Shown: positions 21,147 to 34,237, counted from the stretch's first letter. The stretch: DNA of 64,000 nucleotides from Holothuria scabra (GCA_037179385.1 CM074185.1:51587000-51650999), one strand, 5' to 3'. Program-made: numbers and translations. Notes: generated from the letters alone by a model not told the origin.

Positions 21147-22322
21147 CTATGTCTTTAAAGGCAGCTTTATTTGAGCTGACCTGGTCGTTCTTTTGACGAC
21201 TAGAATCTGGTTGTTTTTACCAGAATTTGTTGGAGAGAGAGAACCAGACTGAGATTCACTAATTTTACCTGCTGTGTCACCACTGGTGCCATTGCCATAT
21301 TTTTTATTTGGCCTATTAAACTGACTCTTGTTTTGAGTCTGACCCACTTTACCAAACTTATGGGTAAGTGCATACTGATCAGCCAAATTTGCCACTTCTT
21401 TCAATTTGTCTGCCTTTTGTTCTTCAAGGTGAGTCTTTATGTCATCACTCACACACCGTTTAAATTCCTCGACCAGCATCAGTTGTCGTAAGGCTTCAAA
21501 TGTGGAGACCTTTTTAGAATCACACCATCTATCGAAATGCCTTTCTTTTTGATAGGCAAACTCTACATATGTTTGTGTATCCGCCTTACGGTATTTCCTA
21601 AATTTTTGGCGATACGCCTCGGGTACTAATTCATAGGCTTGTAATATGGCCTTTTTAACTTTATCGTAATCCATGCTGTCCTCTATTGACAGAGCGGAAT
21701 ACACTTCCTGGGCCTTGCCAGTAAAATTACTCTGAATGAGTATTGACCATTTATCTCTGGGCCACTTTAATTGTTCACCCAGTTTTTCAAAGTGGTTGAA
21801 AAATTTCTCCACATTATCCTCCTGAAATTTGGGCACAAATTTTACGTGCTTAGAGACATCAAATTGTCCAGGATCTGTGCCTATTTTAGGTTCTGGGCCT
21901 TTTATGACCCCTAACTCCAGTTGTTTCAACCTAAATTCATGCTCTCTAGCCTCTCTCTCCCTTTGCATTTCCAATTCTTTCAATCTAACTTCTCTTTCCC
22001 TTTCTTCCCTTTCTTTTTCCATTTTTTCTTTCTCCCTTTCCAGTTCTTTCAATCTAATCTCCTTATTCATTTCCAACTCGAGCTTTTTCAATTCAAATGA
22101 ATTGTCAGTTGGCACGGTCATGATTGTCTCAAGCACTGTAATTGGCAGAATACTTTCATCTACCAGATACTCTACAATGTATCTCTTAATCTCGTCCTTC
22201 CGCATTAATGGCTGAAATTCAACGCCATAGTGTTTTGCGACTTTTACAATCTCAGACTTTTTTAGTGAGTTAAGCTCCTCAATTGAGGGGCTAGCCACGA
22301 ATTTATCTAAATCGAATGGCAT
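21147..22322 (-). CDS. Copy 1 gag (391 codons, 3' end frameshifted)
   Basis: Starts at MPFDLDKF. An N-terminal helical region is followed by a strongly charged Glu/Lys/Arg coiled coil (about residues 75-135) and a capsid region (about 150-340). The capsid carries ELVPEAYRQKFRKYR and LRQLMLVEEFKRCV. That second part resembles the SCAN domain, which is thought to derive from a Gmr1-like capsid. Near 21212 a run of five A replaces the six A of copies 2 and 3, shifting the frame just before the CX2CX4HX4C zinc knuckle. In the other copies gag reads through into protease. It could be a real mutation or a homopolymer sequencing error. Gag would package element RNA. Confidence 0.88.
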   Translation of the reverse strand: MPFDLDKFVASPSIEELNSLKKSEIVKVAKHYGVEFQPLMRKDEIKRYIVEYLVDESILPITVLETIMTVPTDNSFELKKLELEMNKEIRLKELEREKEKMEKEREEREREVRLKELEMQREREAREHEFRLKQLELGVIKGPEPKIGTDPGQFDVSKHVKFVPKFQEDNVEKFFNHFEKLGEQLKWPRDKWSILIQSNFTGKAQEVYSALSIEDSMDYDKVKKAILQAYELVPEAYRQKFRKYRKADTQTYVEFAYQKERHFDRWCDSKKVSTFEALRQLMLVEEFKRCVSDDIKTHLEEQKADKLKEVANLADQYALTHKFGKVGQTQNKSQFNRPNKKYGNGTSGDTAGKISESQSGSLSPTNSGKNNQILVVKRTTRSAQIKLPLKT

Positions 22323-22425
22323 TTTGAGGTTGTGTCAAGCACTCACAAACAACTCAGAAGTCTGGGCAACACAGTTGCAAATTACAACGAAATTTCTCAA
22401 ATTTTCTACCTGGTAGTATAATTCT

Positions 22426-22443
22426 TTCCCGGATAGGCCCCCA
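22426..22443 (-). promoter_or_regulatory. Primer-binding site, copy 1
   Basis: Four bases inside the 5' LTR, the minus strand reads TGGGGGCCTATCCGGGAA. It has the expected TGG start pairing with tRNA CCA. It matches 14 of 18 positions of the tRNA-Pro-type PBS used by some gammaretroviruses, with three consecutive mismatches in the middle. The primer tRNA is therefore probably Pro or a relative. Equivalent sites lie at 27637-27654 and 32848-32865. Confidence 0.7.
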
Positions 22444-22447
22444 ATTC

Positions 22448-23117
22448 TGTTACGGCTTGGTCGCAATTCAAACCAATAACAGCGAAAGACCACAGAAGAG
22501 CGAGATTAAAATCAACAACTTAATTATTATTCACCTCTTACTTCCTTAAATTTACAACGATTACTCTTAAATCTACTCACAATCTTTTACGGCTTAAGGT
22601 TTCACTCTTTGTCCAAGGGGTAGTGTTGTTGGCGGCGATTGTACAGCAGCACAGCGTAGGACTCGGTTCTGCGAAGGCAGGATGAAGACTATAGTGATCG
22701 GTAAATGGCGACACAATTACAGCATTAAGCGGCGAAGCAGGCGTCTGGTCTCGGTATTATCTGTGTATCTTCTGTTCTCTCCTCTCCCGTCACACTGCTT
22801 GCATGACCTTTTATATATCTGGTAGTTCTTCCGGAAAAGTCTGGAACTCACTCTAATGGAAACGTCTCGTTTGATCTCGTACAAAACAAACAGTGAACGT
22901 TCTGGGCTCGGTAACCCATAACCACAAGTTGGCTATTATTAGGCCATTACATCATACAGTGGTTTCCAGTAGGTGATCGTACATTCTCGAAACTGTGCGA
23001 ATGTTCTCTGGGGTTACCCCTTGAATATGCTCGAGAGACAACACCGAAGCGAGCACTTTCTAGAACTTTCCACTTGCTCGTCCGTGGATTCAATCTGGTT
23101 GATGTCGTCTCGTAACA
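22448..23117 (-). repeat. LTR 2 (shared by copies 1 and 2)
   Basis: 670 bp with TGTTACG...CGTAACA ends. It serves as 5' LTR of copy 1 and 3' LTR of copy 2, with a PBS on its left side and a polypurine tract on its right. The three-unit heat-shock motif lies at 23057-23071. Confidence 0.95.
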
Positions 23118-23370
23118 CTCCCCCCCCCCCTTGAAAGAGTTTTGGACGTCTAGGACAAAACTTAAGTTACAATATCTACAATATTACTTTATAGTAATAA
23201 CTATAGTATTACAGTATGCATTCTAATATCAAGTGGAAGGTGCTATCATAACATACAACTTGTTTTACAATATGATGATACATGAGTAGTTACATCATTA
23301 ACACATACTGTGCTGCAGGCAACATCAAAATTTCAAAATTACAGTACGACTTTTAATTTACTCAATCAGA

Positions 23371-25059
23371 TTAAGTTCTTGACAAAGCATCAGGCACAAC
23401 ATTGTCTTTGCCTTTAATGTGCCTAATATCTACATTATATGATTGTAGAAATAAACTCCATCTCATCAATCTCTGATTCTTGTTCTTCATCTTAGACAGA
23501 AATGTCAGAGGATTATGATCAGTATATACAATCACAGGGAAACTAGTAGTCCCCAAATAAACATCAAAGTGCTGAAGACCAAGTATCAAAGCTAATGTTT
23601 CTTTCTCAATTGTAGAATAATTTTTCTGATGTCTGTCAAATTTCTTTGAATAATAACACACTGGGTGATCTACACCATGCTCATCAGCTTGAAGCAAAAC
23701 TACTCCTATACCATTGTCACTGGCATCAACTGCCAGCTTAAACTGTTTTTCAAAATCTGGAGCAATCAACACTGGTGAACTCATTAGTGCTCTTTTCAAT
23801 GATTCAAATGCTGCCTGACACTTTTCTGTCCAAACAAAATTCTCATCCGAGAACAAGCATACATATTCATTGATTAATGGTTTCATTTCTGATCTTTCTT
23901 TGTCATCTAGATGACTTAACTTCTGATCAAGATTACTCAATACATCAGAGTTTTTTAACTTAATACACATGTCAGGAACATTATCAGCATTGATCTCATC
24001 ATTATCATTGAATTCTTGATCAACACTGATGATACACACTTGGTCACATGCATCATTAACTTTGACATTCACATCATGTTCACTTTCATCCTTAGAAATG
24101 TCACAATCCTCTCTTTCATAATATTTTTTCATCATATTAATGTGACAAACTCTCTTCGATTTACGCTTGTCAGGTGTCAAGATGACATAGTCTGTGTCAT
24201 TGATCTTTCTTTCAATGACATAAGGTCCTTGAAAGCGAGCTTGAAGTGGCTGACCAGACACAGGCAAAAACACCAACACCTTCTCACCAGGCTTAAACTC
24301 TCTTTCTACAGTGGTCTTATCATACCACGCCTTCATTTTCTTCTGAGAACTCCTCAGATTTTCTTGAGCCAGTTCACATGCTCTGTGAAAACGATCTTTA
24401 AAGCGGGATACATAATCAAGCAGATGTATGTTTTCACCTGGATCTGATAACCACTTCTCCTTTAATAATTTCAATGGTCCACGAACTATGTGTCCGAAGA
24501 CGAGTTCAAATGGACTGAACCCAAGTGACTCCTGTACAGACTCCCTGACAGCAAACATTACAAATGGAATGCCTTCATCCCAATCTTTCTCATTGTCATG
24601 ACAATATGTTTTTAACATATTTTTCAATGTTTGGTGAAACCTTTCTAAAGCCCCTTGGCTTTCGGGATGATAAGCCGAAGATTTAATTTGGTCTATGCCT
24701 AATTCATACAACATCTGCTGGAATACAGTTGACATGAAATTAGACCCTTGATCTGATTGGATCTCCTTAGGTAACCCAAACAATGTGAAAAATTTAAGTA
24801 AAGCTTGTAAGACTGCCCGAGCCTTAATATTTCTTAGAGGTATTGCCTCTGGAAACCTTGTCGAAGCACACATTATGGTTAATATATACTGATGTCCTGC
24901 CCTACTCTTAGGTAGAGGACCTACACAATCAATAATGACTCTACTAAATGGCTCTTCAAAAGCAGGAATTGGCTTTAAGGGTGCAGCCGGAATATTCTGA
25001 TTCGGCTTCCCAACCATTTGACATGAATGACAAGTCTTACAAAAATTTGGCCACATCAC
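23371..25059 (-). pseudogene. Copy 2 pol, 3' part: integrase to RNase H
   Basis: 562 codons continue from the integrase zinc finger to the RNase H end, with the same DDE, GPY/F and RNase H residues as copy 1 and the same RT deletion. It is out of frame with the upstream piece because one extra A (plus strand ACAAAAATTTGG against ACAAAATTTGG) lies at about 25040. Copy 2 is the most damaged of the three. Confidence 0.88.
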
Positions 25060-25540
25060 TCTTAAGCTTAGGCCAATAAAAGTGATTTAGAATTTTGTGG
25101 TAAGTCTTATTGACCCCTAGGTGCCCTGCAAATGGCATTTCATGAGCAATACTCAGTATTTCCTTTCGATACACCCTAGGTACCACAATTTGATGGTAAA
25201 TGCGCCACTCTTCATCTAATGGTGCATCAGGTGGTCGCCATTTACGCATCAAAACACCGTTCTTAAGGTAAAAACACACTGGGACGTCTTTCGACTCGTC
25301 CTCAGTGAGGGCGCCAGCAATTAGTGGCTGAAGCTCTTCATCATGTTGTTGTTGGACTGACAACTGGTCTTTATGGAGTGTGTCAGACATGTTTCTTTCC
25401 TGTTCTATCCCCTCACCATGTGTGGGGACAGGAGACTCACAATCCTGAAGATTTGCCATAAAAGTTTGGCTGAGATCAAACCAGGAATCTTCACTTTCAT
25501 CAATATTTTTATTAGAGTCCTCTTTGGACTCTGACTCCAC
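25037..25540 (-). pseudogene. Copy 2 pol, middle part: linker and integrase start
   Basis: 167 codons cover the acidic linker and the first part of the integrase (NGVLMRKWRPPD to DVAKF). It is bounded upstream by a one-base loss (plus strand CCACTTTGGGAG against CCACTTTTGGGAG, about 25540-25545) and downstream by the insertion near 25040. Both lesions are private to copy 2 and both sit in homopolymers. Confidence 0.8.
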
Positions 25541-25677
25541 TTTGGGAGTGCTGTTCCATCTTTAGGAACTAATACCTCAATTTTAGAGGGCGGAGGCTTA
25601 AATTTACCATCCTTCTTTTCAGAAATCATACCCTCACTTTTAGAGAGTGGATGTTCAAGATTATCATCCTTACATGA

Positions 25678-27417
25678 TTACCTACTTGTTTCACTTTTGG
25701 AAACTGTATCCTCACTTTTGGAGGCTGGATGTTTATGATTATCATCCATAGCAAGCTTTTGTGACATAGCTCTTGTGACAGCACAGGCTGGGAATAAATC
25801 TGGAAATTCCTTTTCTAATTGCTCTGTGTTGTTATAGTCACATGGTTTATCTGTCAAAATTGCATTGGCGACTACCTTTCCACCAGCTAGGTCATTGCCT
25901 AGCAACAGAGATACCCCCTTTACAGGTAGAGTAGGTCTGACCCCTACTATGACCGACCCAGACACTGAATCTGACTTCAAATTAATTTTGTGAAGAGGGA
26001 CAGAAATAAATCCACACTCAACCCCCTGAATTAGTACATTTGCCCCTGTGGAAGTAGAGTCCGTTAATGGCAAAACTCCATCAAGAAGCAACGACTGAGT
26101 TGCGCCTGTGTCACGCAAAATTTTAATTTTGACGGGTGGATGAGCTGAATCCCCATCTAGGGAAATAAAACCCTCAGACACGAATGGAAGGTATTCTTCC
26201 TTAATTTGGTCATTAGAATTAGGCCGTAAAGTCACGACTACCTCTGGAGAATTTTCTGCATTGGCTAAGGCATTTGGAGCTGTTTCAGTCTCCTTTAATT
26301 TTGCCAATTGAAAGCAATTTGCCAATATGTGGCCCTTTTTGTGACAGAAACCACAAACTATGTCTTTAAAGGCAGCTTTATTTGAGCTGACCTGGTCGTT
26401 CTTTTGACGACTAGAATCTGGTTGTTTTTTACCAGAATTTGTTGGAGAGAGAGAACCAGACTGAGATTCACTAATTTTACCTGCTGTGTCACCACTGGTG
26501 CCATTGCCATATTTTTTATTTGGCCTATTAAACTGACTCTTGTTTTGAGTCTGACCCACTTTACCAAACTTATGGGTAAGTGCATACTGATCAGCCAAAT
26601 TTGCCACTTCTTTCAATTTGTCTGCCTTTTGTTCTTCAAGGTGAGTCTTTATGTCATCACTCACACACCGTTTAAATTCCTCGACCAGCATCAGTTGTCG
26701 TAAGGCTTCAAATGTGGAGACCTTTTTAGAATCACACCATCTATCGAAATGCCTTTCTTTTTGATAGGCAAACTCTACATATGTTTGTGTATCCGCCTTA
26801 CGGTATTTTCTAAATTTTTGGCGATACGCCTCGGGTACTAATTCATAGGCTTGTAATATGGCCTTTTTAACTTTATCGTAATCCATGCTGTCCTCTATTG
26901 ACAGAGCGGAATACACTTCCTGGGCCTTGCCAGTAAAATTACTCTGAATGAGTATTGACCATTTATCTCTGGGCCACTTTAATTGTTCACCCAGTTTTTC
27001 AAAGTGGTTGAAAAATTTCTCCACATTATCCTCCTGAAATTTGGGCACAAATTTTACGTGCTTAGAGACATCAAATTGTCCAGGATCTGTGCCTATTTTA
27101 GGTTCTGGGCCTTTTATGACCCCTAACTCCAGTTGTTTCAACCTAAATTCATGCTCTCTAGCCTCTTTCTCCCTTTGCATTTCCAATTCTTTCAATCTAA
27201 CTTCTCTTTCCCTTTCTTCCCTTTCTTTTTCCATTTTTTCTTTCTCCCTTTCCAGTTCTTTCAATCTAATCTCCTTATTCATTTCCAACTCGAGCTTTTT
27301 CAATTCAAATGAATTGTCAGTTGGCACGGTCATGATTGTCTCAAGCACTGTAATTGGCAGAATACTTTCATCTACCAGATACTCTACAATGTATCTCTTA
27401 ATCTCGTCCTTCCGCAT
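25678..27417 (-). pseudogene. Copy 2 gag-protease fusion (start lost, ends at nonsense codon)
   Basis: 579 codons run from an internal Met (MRKDEIKRY) through the coiled coil, capsid and zinc knuckle CGFCHKKGHILANC into protease (RDTGATQ), in one frame. The original start near 27533 is cut off by a run of five instead of six T at about 27470 (plus strand). The frame ends at 25678, where a GAA codon present in copy 1 is TAA. Copy 3 shares both lesions. This copy shows that gag and protease were originally one reading frame. Confidence 0.88.
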
Positions 27418-27658
27418 TAATGGCTGAAATTCAACGCCATAGTGTTTTGCGACTTTTACAATCTCAGACTTTTTAGTGAGTTAAGCTCCTCAATTGAGGG
27501 GCTAGCCACGAATTTATCTAAATCGAATGGCATTTTGAGGTTGTGTCAAGCACTCACAAACAACTCAGAAGTCTGGGCAACACAGTTGCAAATTACAACG
27601 AAATTTCTCAAATTTTCTACCTGGTAGTATAATTCTTTCCCGGATAGGCCCCCAATTC

Positions 27659-28328
27659 TGTTACGGCTTGGTCGCAATTCAAACCAATAACAGCGAAAGA
27701 CCACAGAAGAGCGAGATTAAAATCAACAACTTAATTATTATTCACCTCTTACTTCCTTAAATTTACAACGATTACTCTTAAATCTACTCACAATCTTTTA
27801 CGGCTTAAGGTTTCACTCTTTGTCCAAGGGGTAGTGTTGTTGGCGGCGATTGTACAGCAGCACAGCGTAGGACTCGGTTCTGCGAAGGCAGGATGAAGAC
27901 TATAGTGATCGGTAAATGGCGACACAATTACAGCATTAAGCGGCGAAGCAGGCGTCTGGTCTCGGTATTATCTGTGTATCTTCTGTTCTCTCCTCTCCCG
28001 TCACACTGCTTGCATGACCTTTTATATATCTGGTAGTTCTTCCGGAAAAGTCTGGAACTCACTCTAATGGAAACGTCTCGTTTGATCTCGTACAAAACAA
28101 ACAGTGAACGTTCTGGGCTCGGTAACCCATAACCACAAGTTGGCTATTATTAGGCCATTACATCATACAGTGGTTTCCAGTAGGTGATCGTACATTCTCG
28201 AAACTGTGCGAATGTTCTCTGGGGTTACCCCTTGAATATGCTCGAGAGACAACACCGAAGCGAGCACTTTCTAGAACTTTCCACTTGCTCGTCCGTGGAT
28301 TCAATCTGGTTGATGTCGTCTCGTAACA
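27659..28328 (-). repeat. LTR 3 (shared by copies 2 and 3)
   Basis: 670 bp with the same ends and motifs, including the heat-shock motif at 28268-28282. The polypurine tract at its right border, belonging to copy 3, is interrupted. Confidence 0.95.
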
Positions 28329-28343
28329 CTGCCCCGCCCCCTT
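28329..28343 (-). promoter_or_regulatory. Interrupted polypurine tract, copy 3
   Basis: The plus strand reads CTGCCCCGCCCCCTT, where copies 1 and 2 have unbroken C runs. In element orientation two pyrimidines break the purine tract. This would be expected to weaken plus-strand priming, so copy 3 probably arose by recombination or mutated after insertion. Confidence 0.7.
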
Positions 28344-28581
28344 GAAAGAGTTTTGGACGTCTAGGACAAAACTTAAGTTACAATATCTACAATATTACTT
28401 TATAGTAATAACTATAGTATTACAGTATGCATTCTAATATCAAGTGGAAGGTGCTATCATAACATACAACTTGTTTTACAATATGATGATACATGAGTAG
28501 TTACATCATTAACACATACTGTGCTGCAGGCAACATCAAAATTTCAAAATTACAGTACGACTTTTAATTTACTCAATCAGA

Positions 28582-30840
28582 TTAAGTTCTTGACAAAGCA
28601 TCAGGCACAACATTGTCTTTGCCTTTAATGTGCCTAATATCTACATTATATGATTGTAGAAATAAACTCCATCTCATCAATCTCTGATTCTTGTTCTTCA
28701 TCTTAGACAGAAATGTCAGAGGATTATGATCAGTATATACAATCACAGGGAAACTAGTAGTCCCCAAATAAACATCAAAGTGCTGAAGACCAAGTATCAA
28801 AGCTAATGTTTCTTTCTCAATTGTAGAATAATTTTTCTGATGTCTGTCAAATTTCTTTGAATAATAACACACTGGGTGATCTACACCATGCTCATCAGCT
28901 TGAAGCAAAACTACTCCTATACCATTGTCACTGGCATCAACTGCCAGCTTAAACTGTTTTTCAAAATCTGGAGCAATCAACACTGGTGAACTCATTAGTG
29001 CTCTTTTCAATGATTCAAATGCTGCCTGACACTTTTCTGTCCAAACAAAATTCTCATCCGAGAACAAGCATACATATTCATTGATTAATGGTTTCATTTC
29101 TGATCTTTCTTTGTCATCTAGATGACTTAACTTCTGATCAAGATTACTCAATACATCAGAGTTTTTTAACTTAATACACATGTCAGGAACATTATCAGCA
29201 TTGATCTCATCATTATCATTGAATTCTTGATCAACACTGATGATACACACTTGGTCACATGCATCATTAACTTTGACATTCACATCATGTTCACTTTCAT
29301 CCTTAGAAATGTCACAATCCTCTCTTTCATAATATTTTTTCATCATATTAATGTGACAAACTCCCTTCGATTTACGCTTGTCAGGTGTCAAGATGACATA
29401 GTCTGTGTCATTGATCTTTCTTTCAATGACATAAGGTCCTTGAAAGCGAGCTTGAAGTGGCTGACCAGACACAGGCAAAAACACCAACACCTTCTCACCA
29501 GGCTTAAACTCTCTTTCTACAGTGGTCTTATCATACCACGCCTTCATTTTCTTCTGAGAACTCCTCAGATTTTCTTGAGCCAGTTCACATGCTCTGTGAA
29601 AACGATCTTTAAAGCGGGATACATAATCAAGCAGATGTATGTTTTCACCTGGATCTGATAACCACTTCTCCTTTAATAATTTCAATGGTCCACGAACTAT
29701 GTGTCCGAAGACGAGTTCAAATGGACTGAACCCAAGTGACTCCTGTACAGACTCCCTGACAGCAAACATTACAAATGGAATGCCTTCATCCCAATCTTTC
29801 TCATTGTCATGACAATATGTTTTTAACATATTTTTCAATGTTTGGTGAAACCTTTCTAAAGCCCCTTGGCTTTCGGGATGATAAGCCGAAGATTTAATTT
29901 GGTCTATGCCTAATTCATACAACATCTGCTGGAATACAGTTGACATGAAATTAGACCCTTGATCTGATTGGATCTCCTTAGGTAACCCAAACAATGTGAA
30001 AAATTTAAGTAAAGCTTGTAAGACTGCCCGAGCCTTAATATTTCTTAGAGGTATTGCCTCTGGAAACCTTGTCGAAGCACACATTATGGTTAATATATAC
30101 TGATGTCCTGCCCTACTCTTAGGTAGAGGACCTACACAATCAATAATGACTCTACTAAATGGCTCTTCAAAAGCAGGAATTGGCTTTAAGGGTGCAGCCG
30201 GAATATTCTGATTCGGCTTCCCAACCATTTGACATGAATGACAAGTCTTACAAAATTTGGCCACATCACTCTTAAGCTTAGGCCAATAAAAGTGATTTAG
30301 AATTTTGTGGTAAGTCTTATTGACCCCTAGGTGCCCTGCAAATGGCATTTCATGAGCAATACTCAGTATTTCCTTTCGATACACCCTAGGTACCACAATT
30401 TGATGGTAAATGCGCCACTCTTCATCTAATGGTGCATCAGGTGGTCGCCATTTACGCATCAAAACACCGTTCTTAAGGTAAAAACACACTGGGACGTCTT
30501 TCGACTCGTCCTCAGTGAGGGCGCCAGCAATTAGTGGCTGAAGCTCTTCATCATGTTGTTGTTGGACTGACAACTGGTCTTTATGGAGTGTGTCAGACAT
30601 GTTTCTTTCCTGTTCTATCCCCTCACCATGTGTGGGGACAGGAGACTCACAATCCTGAAGATTTGCCATAAAAGTTTGGCTGAGATCAAACCAGGAATCT
30701 TCACTTTCATCAATATTTTTATTAGAGTCCTCTTTGGACTCTGACTCCACTTTTGGGAGTGCTGTTCCATCTTTAGGAACTAATACCTCAATTTTAGAGG
30801 GCGGAGGCTTAAATTTACCATCCTTCTTTTCAGAAATCAT
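28582..30840 (-). pseudogene. Copy 3 pol: linker, integrase, RT remnant, RNase H (752 codons)
   Basis: Continuous from MISEKKDG to the RNase H end, without the two frameshifts of copy 2. It has the same integrase HHCC and DDE residues, the same RT deletion and the complete RNase H motifs. One private change is KGVC for KRVC in the GPY/F region (plus strand CTCCCTTCG at 29360). It is separated from its gag-protease part by the nonsense codon at 30889. Confidence 0.88.
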
Positions 30841-30888
30841 ACCCTCACTTTTAGAGAGTGGATGTTCAAGATTATCATCCTTACATGA

Positions 30889-32628
30889 TTACCTACTTGT
30901 TTCACTTTTGGAAACTGTATCCTCACTTTTGGAGGCTGGATGTTTATGATTATCATCCATAGCAAGCTTTTGTGACATAGCTCTTGTGACAGCACAGGCT
31001 GGGAATAAATCTGGAAATTCCTTTTCTAATTGCTCTGTGTTGTTATAGTCACATGGTTTATCTGTCAAAATTGCATTGGCGACTACCTTTCCACCAGCTA
31101 GGTCATTGCCTAGCAACAGAGATACCCCCTTTACAGGTAGAGTAGGTCTGACCCCTACTATGACCGACCCAGACACTGAATCTGACTTCAAATTAATTTT
31201 GTGAAGAGGGACAGAAATAAATCCACACTCAACCCCCTGAATTAGTACATTTGCCCCTGTGGAAGTAGAGTCCGTTAATGGCAAAACTCCATCAAGAAGC
31301 AACGACTGAGTTGCGCCTGTGTCACGCAAAATTTTAATTTTGACGGGTGGATGAGTTGAATCCCCATCTAGGGAAATAAAACCCTCAGACACGAATGGAA
31401 GGTATTCTTCCTTAATTTGGTCATTAGAATTAGGCCGTAAAGTCACGACTACCTCTGGAGAATTTTCTGCATTGGCTAAGGCATTTGGAGCTGTTTCAGT
31501 CTCCTTTAATTTTGCCAATTGAAAGCAATTTGCCAATATGTGGCCCTTTTTGTGACAGAAACCACAAACTATGTCTTTAAAGGCAGCTTTATTTGAGCTG
31601 ACCTGGTCGTTCTTTTGACGACTAGAATCTGGTTGTTTTTTACCAGAATTTGTTGGAGAGAGAGAACCAGACTGAGATTCACTAATTTTACCTGCTGTGT
31701 CACCACTGGTGCCATTGCCATATTTTTTATTTGGCCTATTAAACTGACTCTTGTTTTGAGTCTGACCCACTTTACCAAACTTATGGGTAAGTGCATACTG
31801 ATCAGCCAAATTTGCCACTTCTTTCAATTTGTCTGCCTTTTGTTCTTCAAGGTGAGTCTTTATGTCATCACTCACACACCGTTTAAATTCCTCGACCAGC
31901 ATCAGTTGTCGTAAGGCTTCAAATGTGGAGACCTTTTTAGAATCACACCATCTATCGAAATGCCTTTCTTTTTGATAGGCAAACTCTACATATGTTTGTG
32001 TATCCGCCTTACGGTATTTTCTAAATTTTTGGCGATACGCCTCGGGTACTAATTCATAGGCTTGTAATATGGCCTTTTTAACTTTATCGTAATCCATGCT
32101 GTCCTCTATTGACAGAGCGGAATACACTTCCTGGGCCTTGCCAGTAAAATTACTCTGAATGAGTATTGACCATTTATCTCTGGGCCACTTTAATTGTTCA
32201 CCCAGTTTTTCAAAGTGGTTGAAAAATTTCTCCACATTATCCTCCTGAAATTTGGGCACAAATTTTACGTGCTTAGAGACATCAAATTGTCCAGGATCTG
32301 TGCCTATTTTAGGTTCTGGGCCTTTTATGACCCCTAACTCCAGTTGTTTCAACCTAAATTCATGCTCTCTAGCCTCTTTCTCCCTTTGCATTTCCAATTC
32401 TTTCAATCTAACTTCTCTTTCCCTTTCTTCCCTTTCTTTTTCCATTTTTTCTTTCTCCCTTTCCAGTTCTTTCAATCTAATCTCCTTATTCATTTCCAAC
32501 TCGAGCTTTTTCAATTCAAATGAATTGTCAGTTGGCACGGTCATGATTGTCTCAAGCACTGTAATTGGCAGAATACTTTCATCTACCAGATACTCTACAA
32601 TGTATCTCTTAATCTCGTCCTTCCGCAT
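30889..32628 (-). pseudogene. Copy 3 gag-protease fusion (start lost, ends at nonsense codon)
   Basis: 579 codons, nearly identical to copy 2 with the same five-T start frameshift and the same terminal nonsense codon, so copies 2 and 3 descend from one another. A private change replaces Ala by Thr in GDS(A/T)HPP of the protease lead-in. Zinc knuckle and DTG are intact. Confidence 0.88.
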
Positions 32629-32869
32629 TAATGGCTGAAATTCAATGCCATAGTGTTTTGCGACTTTTACAATCTCAGACTTTTTAGTGAGTTAAGCTCC
32701 TCAATTGAGGGGCTAGCCACGAATTTATCTAAATCGAATGGCATTTTGAGGTTGTGTCAAGCACTCACAAACAACTCAGAAGTCTGGGCAACACAGTTGC
32801 AAATTACAACGAAATTTCTCAAATTTTCTACCTGGTAGTATAATTCTTTCCCGGATAGGCCCCCAATTC

Positions 32870-33695
<826 letters not shown>

Positions 33696-34104
33696 GAGTC
33701 CTTTTTCAAGGCTATACAGTAAGCAAATAATTACAGAAAGATCCAAAATAAGAGAGGGCAGCATAGCAAAAGGGGACATATATCTTGTCTGTATGTACGT
33801 AGACTTGTGTGTTCTTCCGTTTTAAGGCTTGTAGTGTTCTGAATCCACGTGTGTTGGGTTTATATATATATATATATATATATATTACTGTGTAGGACTT
33901 ATTTTTTTAGTCTTTGTCTACTTTTTTCCCCTTTTTCCGACCATGTTCAATTTTTACATGCACTTTTTCATCCAGGACGCTCTTTTTCGTTTTTTGATTT
34001 GTGTTTCATCCTTCGCACTCATGTTTTCTGACAGTCACTTTCGTCCCTTACCCCTCCGGGCACCAAGGTGGCCACAATTTTTGTTTTCAAAGGCTTCTGC
34101 CACT

Positions 34105-34237
34105 CCTGTTAATTAGTAGGGAAAACAAGCCAGTGAGCCACAACTGGAAAAAGGCCCTGGCCGGCTCGACTTGAACCAGTAGGTTCAAGTCAGGACAGAG
34201 ACTACAAAACTGGGCCGTTAAACTCTATCTAACTAAC
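34105..34237 (+). mobile_element. tRNA-derived SINE, 3' part
   Basis: TAGGGAAAACAAGCCAGTGA, CCACAACTGGAAAAAGGCC, AAACTGGGCCGTTAAACTC and a CTAACTAACTG tail match the family. It contains a perfect 10-bp stem with a 4-nt loop (GACTTGAACC-AGTA-GGTTCAAGTC). The head is missing. Confidence 0.65.

Noticed and set aside
21829..22215. 128-codon Ser/Leu/Phe-rich plus-strand ORF (also 27041, 32252)
   Set aside because: Antisense of the charged coiled-coil region of gag; the composition is explained by that.
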